Below are positions 62,880 through 64,000 of a stretch of DNA of 64,000 bases, in pieces. How positions within the stretch are numbered: the first letter of the stretch is position 1; every line of letters begins with the position of its first letter. The notes under the pieces are model-generated. The model did not search any database, was not told the DNA's origin, and saw only the letters and a program-made list of their open reading frames with translations. Made by a program: the position numbers and the translations under genes. The DNA is from JADLGH01 sp964586675 (GTDB taxonomy: Bacteria > Desulfobacterota_D > UBA1144 > Nemesobacterales > UBA2774): NCBI GenBank assembly GCA_964586675.1, contig CAZPHQ010000002.1, positions 1-64,000 of the forward strand, in the 5' to 3' direction.

Positions 62880-63923
62880 TTACGAATAGCTGATGCTGAC
62901 TTCCCGAAGGAGGTCGAGCTCGTCGAGCGCCTTTCCCGATCCGTATACGACGCACGTCAGCGGGTCTTCCGCGCGCGATACCGGAAGGCCCGTCTCCTCC
63001 CTGATGAGGAGGTCGAGATTCCCGAGGAGGGCTCCGCCGCCCGTGAGCATTATGCCGCTGTCGACTATATCCGCCGCGAGCTCGGGAGGCGTCCTTTCGA
63101 GAGTCTGCTTTATGCCCTCGACGATGAAGCTCACCGGCTCCGTCAGCGCTTCCTTCACTTCTTCGGAAGTTATCTCTATCGTGCGCGGGATACCGGCCCT
63201 GAGGTCGCGGCCCTTCACGTTCATCGAGCCTATCTCGCCATTCCCTAAAACCTTGCCCAGTTTCTTCTTCACGTCTTCGGCCGTTCTTTCGCCTATGAGC
63301 ATGTTGTAGTTTCGCTTGACGTATTGGAGTATGGCCTCGTCGAGCTTGTCGCCGCCGACTTTTATGGACTTGCTGACGACTATCCCCGCGAGCGATATGA
63401 CCGCGACGCTTGTCGTGCCGCCGCCTATGTCGACGACCATGTTCCCCGTGGGCTCCGTAACGGGCATGCCGGCGCCGATAGCGGCGGACATCGTCTCTTC
63501 GATGAGATAGACTTCCCTTGCGCCCGCGGCTTCGGCGGATTCCCTGACCGCCCTCTTCTCGACCTCGGTAATGCCTATGGGCACGGAGACTATGATCCTC
63601 GGCCGTACGAAGCTTTTCCTGTTGTTGTGGGTTTTACGGATGAAATACTCAAGCATTTTCTGAGCAACGTCGAAGTCCGCTATAACGCCGTCCTTGAGAG
63701 GCCTTATCGCCTTTATGGAACCCGGGGTTTTTCCGACCATGTTTTTGGCTTCACGGCCCACTGCGAGTATCTTTTTTATACCCCTCGAATCTTCCTGAAC
63801 CGCCACAACCGAGGGCTCGTTCGCAACTATACCTTTACCCCTGACGTATACGAGTGTGTTCGCGGTGCCGAGATCAACCGCCAGATCGTTTGAGAACCAA
63901 CCCAGAATAGTATCGAATATCAT
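62880..63923 (-). CDS. mreB: rod shape-determining protein MreB
   Basis: A 347-residue bacterial actin counted from ATG 63923. AGGAGG (complement of 63933-63938) ends nine bases before this ATG and would lie inside the longer frame that starts at 63944, so the shorter form is preferred. Nucleotide-binding motifs are DLAVDLGTANTLVYVRGKGI (about residues 13-32), MVVDIGGGTTSVAVI (about residues 160-174) and ILTGGGALL. MreB filaments guide the elongation machinery along the inner membrane. It is the first gene of the shape operon. Confidence 0.97.
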   Translation of the reverse strand: MIFDTILGWFSNDLAVDLGTANTLVYVRGKGIVANEPSVVAVQEDSRGIKKILAVGREAKNMVGKTPGSIKAIRPLKDGVIADFDVAQKMLEYFIRKTHNNRKSFVRPRIIVSVPIGITEVEKRAVRESAEAAGAREVYLIEETMSAAIGAGMPVTEPTGNMVVDIGGGTTSVAVISLAGIVVSKSIKVGGDKLDEAILQYVKRNYNMLIGERTAEDVKKKLGKVLGNGEIGSMNVKGRDLRAGIPRTIEITSEEVKEALTEPVSFIVEGIKQTLERTPPELAADIVDSGIMLTGGGALLGNLDLLIREETGLPVSRAEDPLTCVVYGSGKALDELDLLREVSISYS

Positions 63924-64000
63924 GTCCCATCGCCTCCTGCCCAAATTATAAAATAGAAATTAGCAAATTGTTACTAGAGATTTAGAATGGATACTCAATG

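Overview
The window looks like chromosomal DNA of a free-living, aerobic, rod-shaped, Gram-negative-type bacterium. GC is moderately high (mid-50s % by eye). The gene content (caa3-type oxidase, 2-oxoglutarate dehydrogenase, MreBCD/PBP2/RodA, polysaccharide ABC exporter, GldA/F/G-like ABC system) and protein style recall deltaproteobacteria-like or Dadabacteria-like lineages. I cannot fix the phylum from the sequence alone.

Layout. (1) About 1-10.2 kb, all on the minus strand: macro-domain protein, NUDIX hydrolase, ssb, cupin, glmU, glmS, purD and a small unknown gene, then a well-formed promoter and the str operon rpsL-rpsG-fusA-tuf (tuf is cut by the window edge). (2) About 10.3-20.1 kb: a surface polysaccharide locus with four glycosyltransferases, a two-gene ABC exporter, three methyltransferases and an FAD oxidoreductase. 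Several genes in its middle are clearly more AT-rich than the surroundings. (3) About 20.1-30.8 kb: mixed functions, including an orphan HyuA, rpoZ, hisIE, a tandem pair of unusual FmdB-like zinc-ribbon proteins, an enoyl-CoA hydratase/decarboxylase-like protein, era, and three paralogous GT39-type membrane glycosyltransferases. (4) About 31-44.1 kb: aspS, a four-gene Gld-type ABC system, sucA-sucB and recG. (5) About 44.1-46.2 kb: a sigma-70-family factor with a long structured leader, tandem GTGTG/CACAC palindromes, and a small secreted protein made of 28-residue repeats. (6) About 46.5-48.3 kb: a decayed 1.7-kb integrative element in a tRNA-Pro(CGG) gene, bounded by a 29-bp direct repeat of the tRNA 3' end. 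It carries a deazaflavin-dependent nitroreductase-family gene and a broken tyrosine recombinase. (7) About 48.4-57.4 kb: aldo/keto reductase, M3 oligopeptidase, and a seven-gene oxidase operon SCO-ctaC-ctaD-ctaE-ctaF-ctaA-ctaB. (8) About 57.6-64 kb: an S58-family peptidase and the cell-shape operon mreB-mreC-mreD-mrdA-rodA.

How the genes work together. Translation (str operon, aspS, era) and envelope building (GlmS to GlmU making UDP-GlcNAc, Mre/PBP2/RodA for the cell wall, the polysaccharide locus and GT39 enzymes for surface glycans) dominate. Energy metabolism is represented by the E1 and E2 parts of 2-oxoglutarate dehydrogenase and by an A2-type cytochrome oxidase operon that includes its own haem A synthesis and copper insertion genes. 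The most unusual parts are the tRNA-Pro element, the split zinc-ribbon pair and the sigma factor/secreted repeat protein region. All sequence statements are from reading alone; no database search was run.
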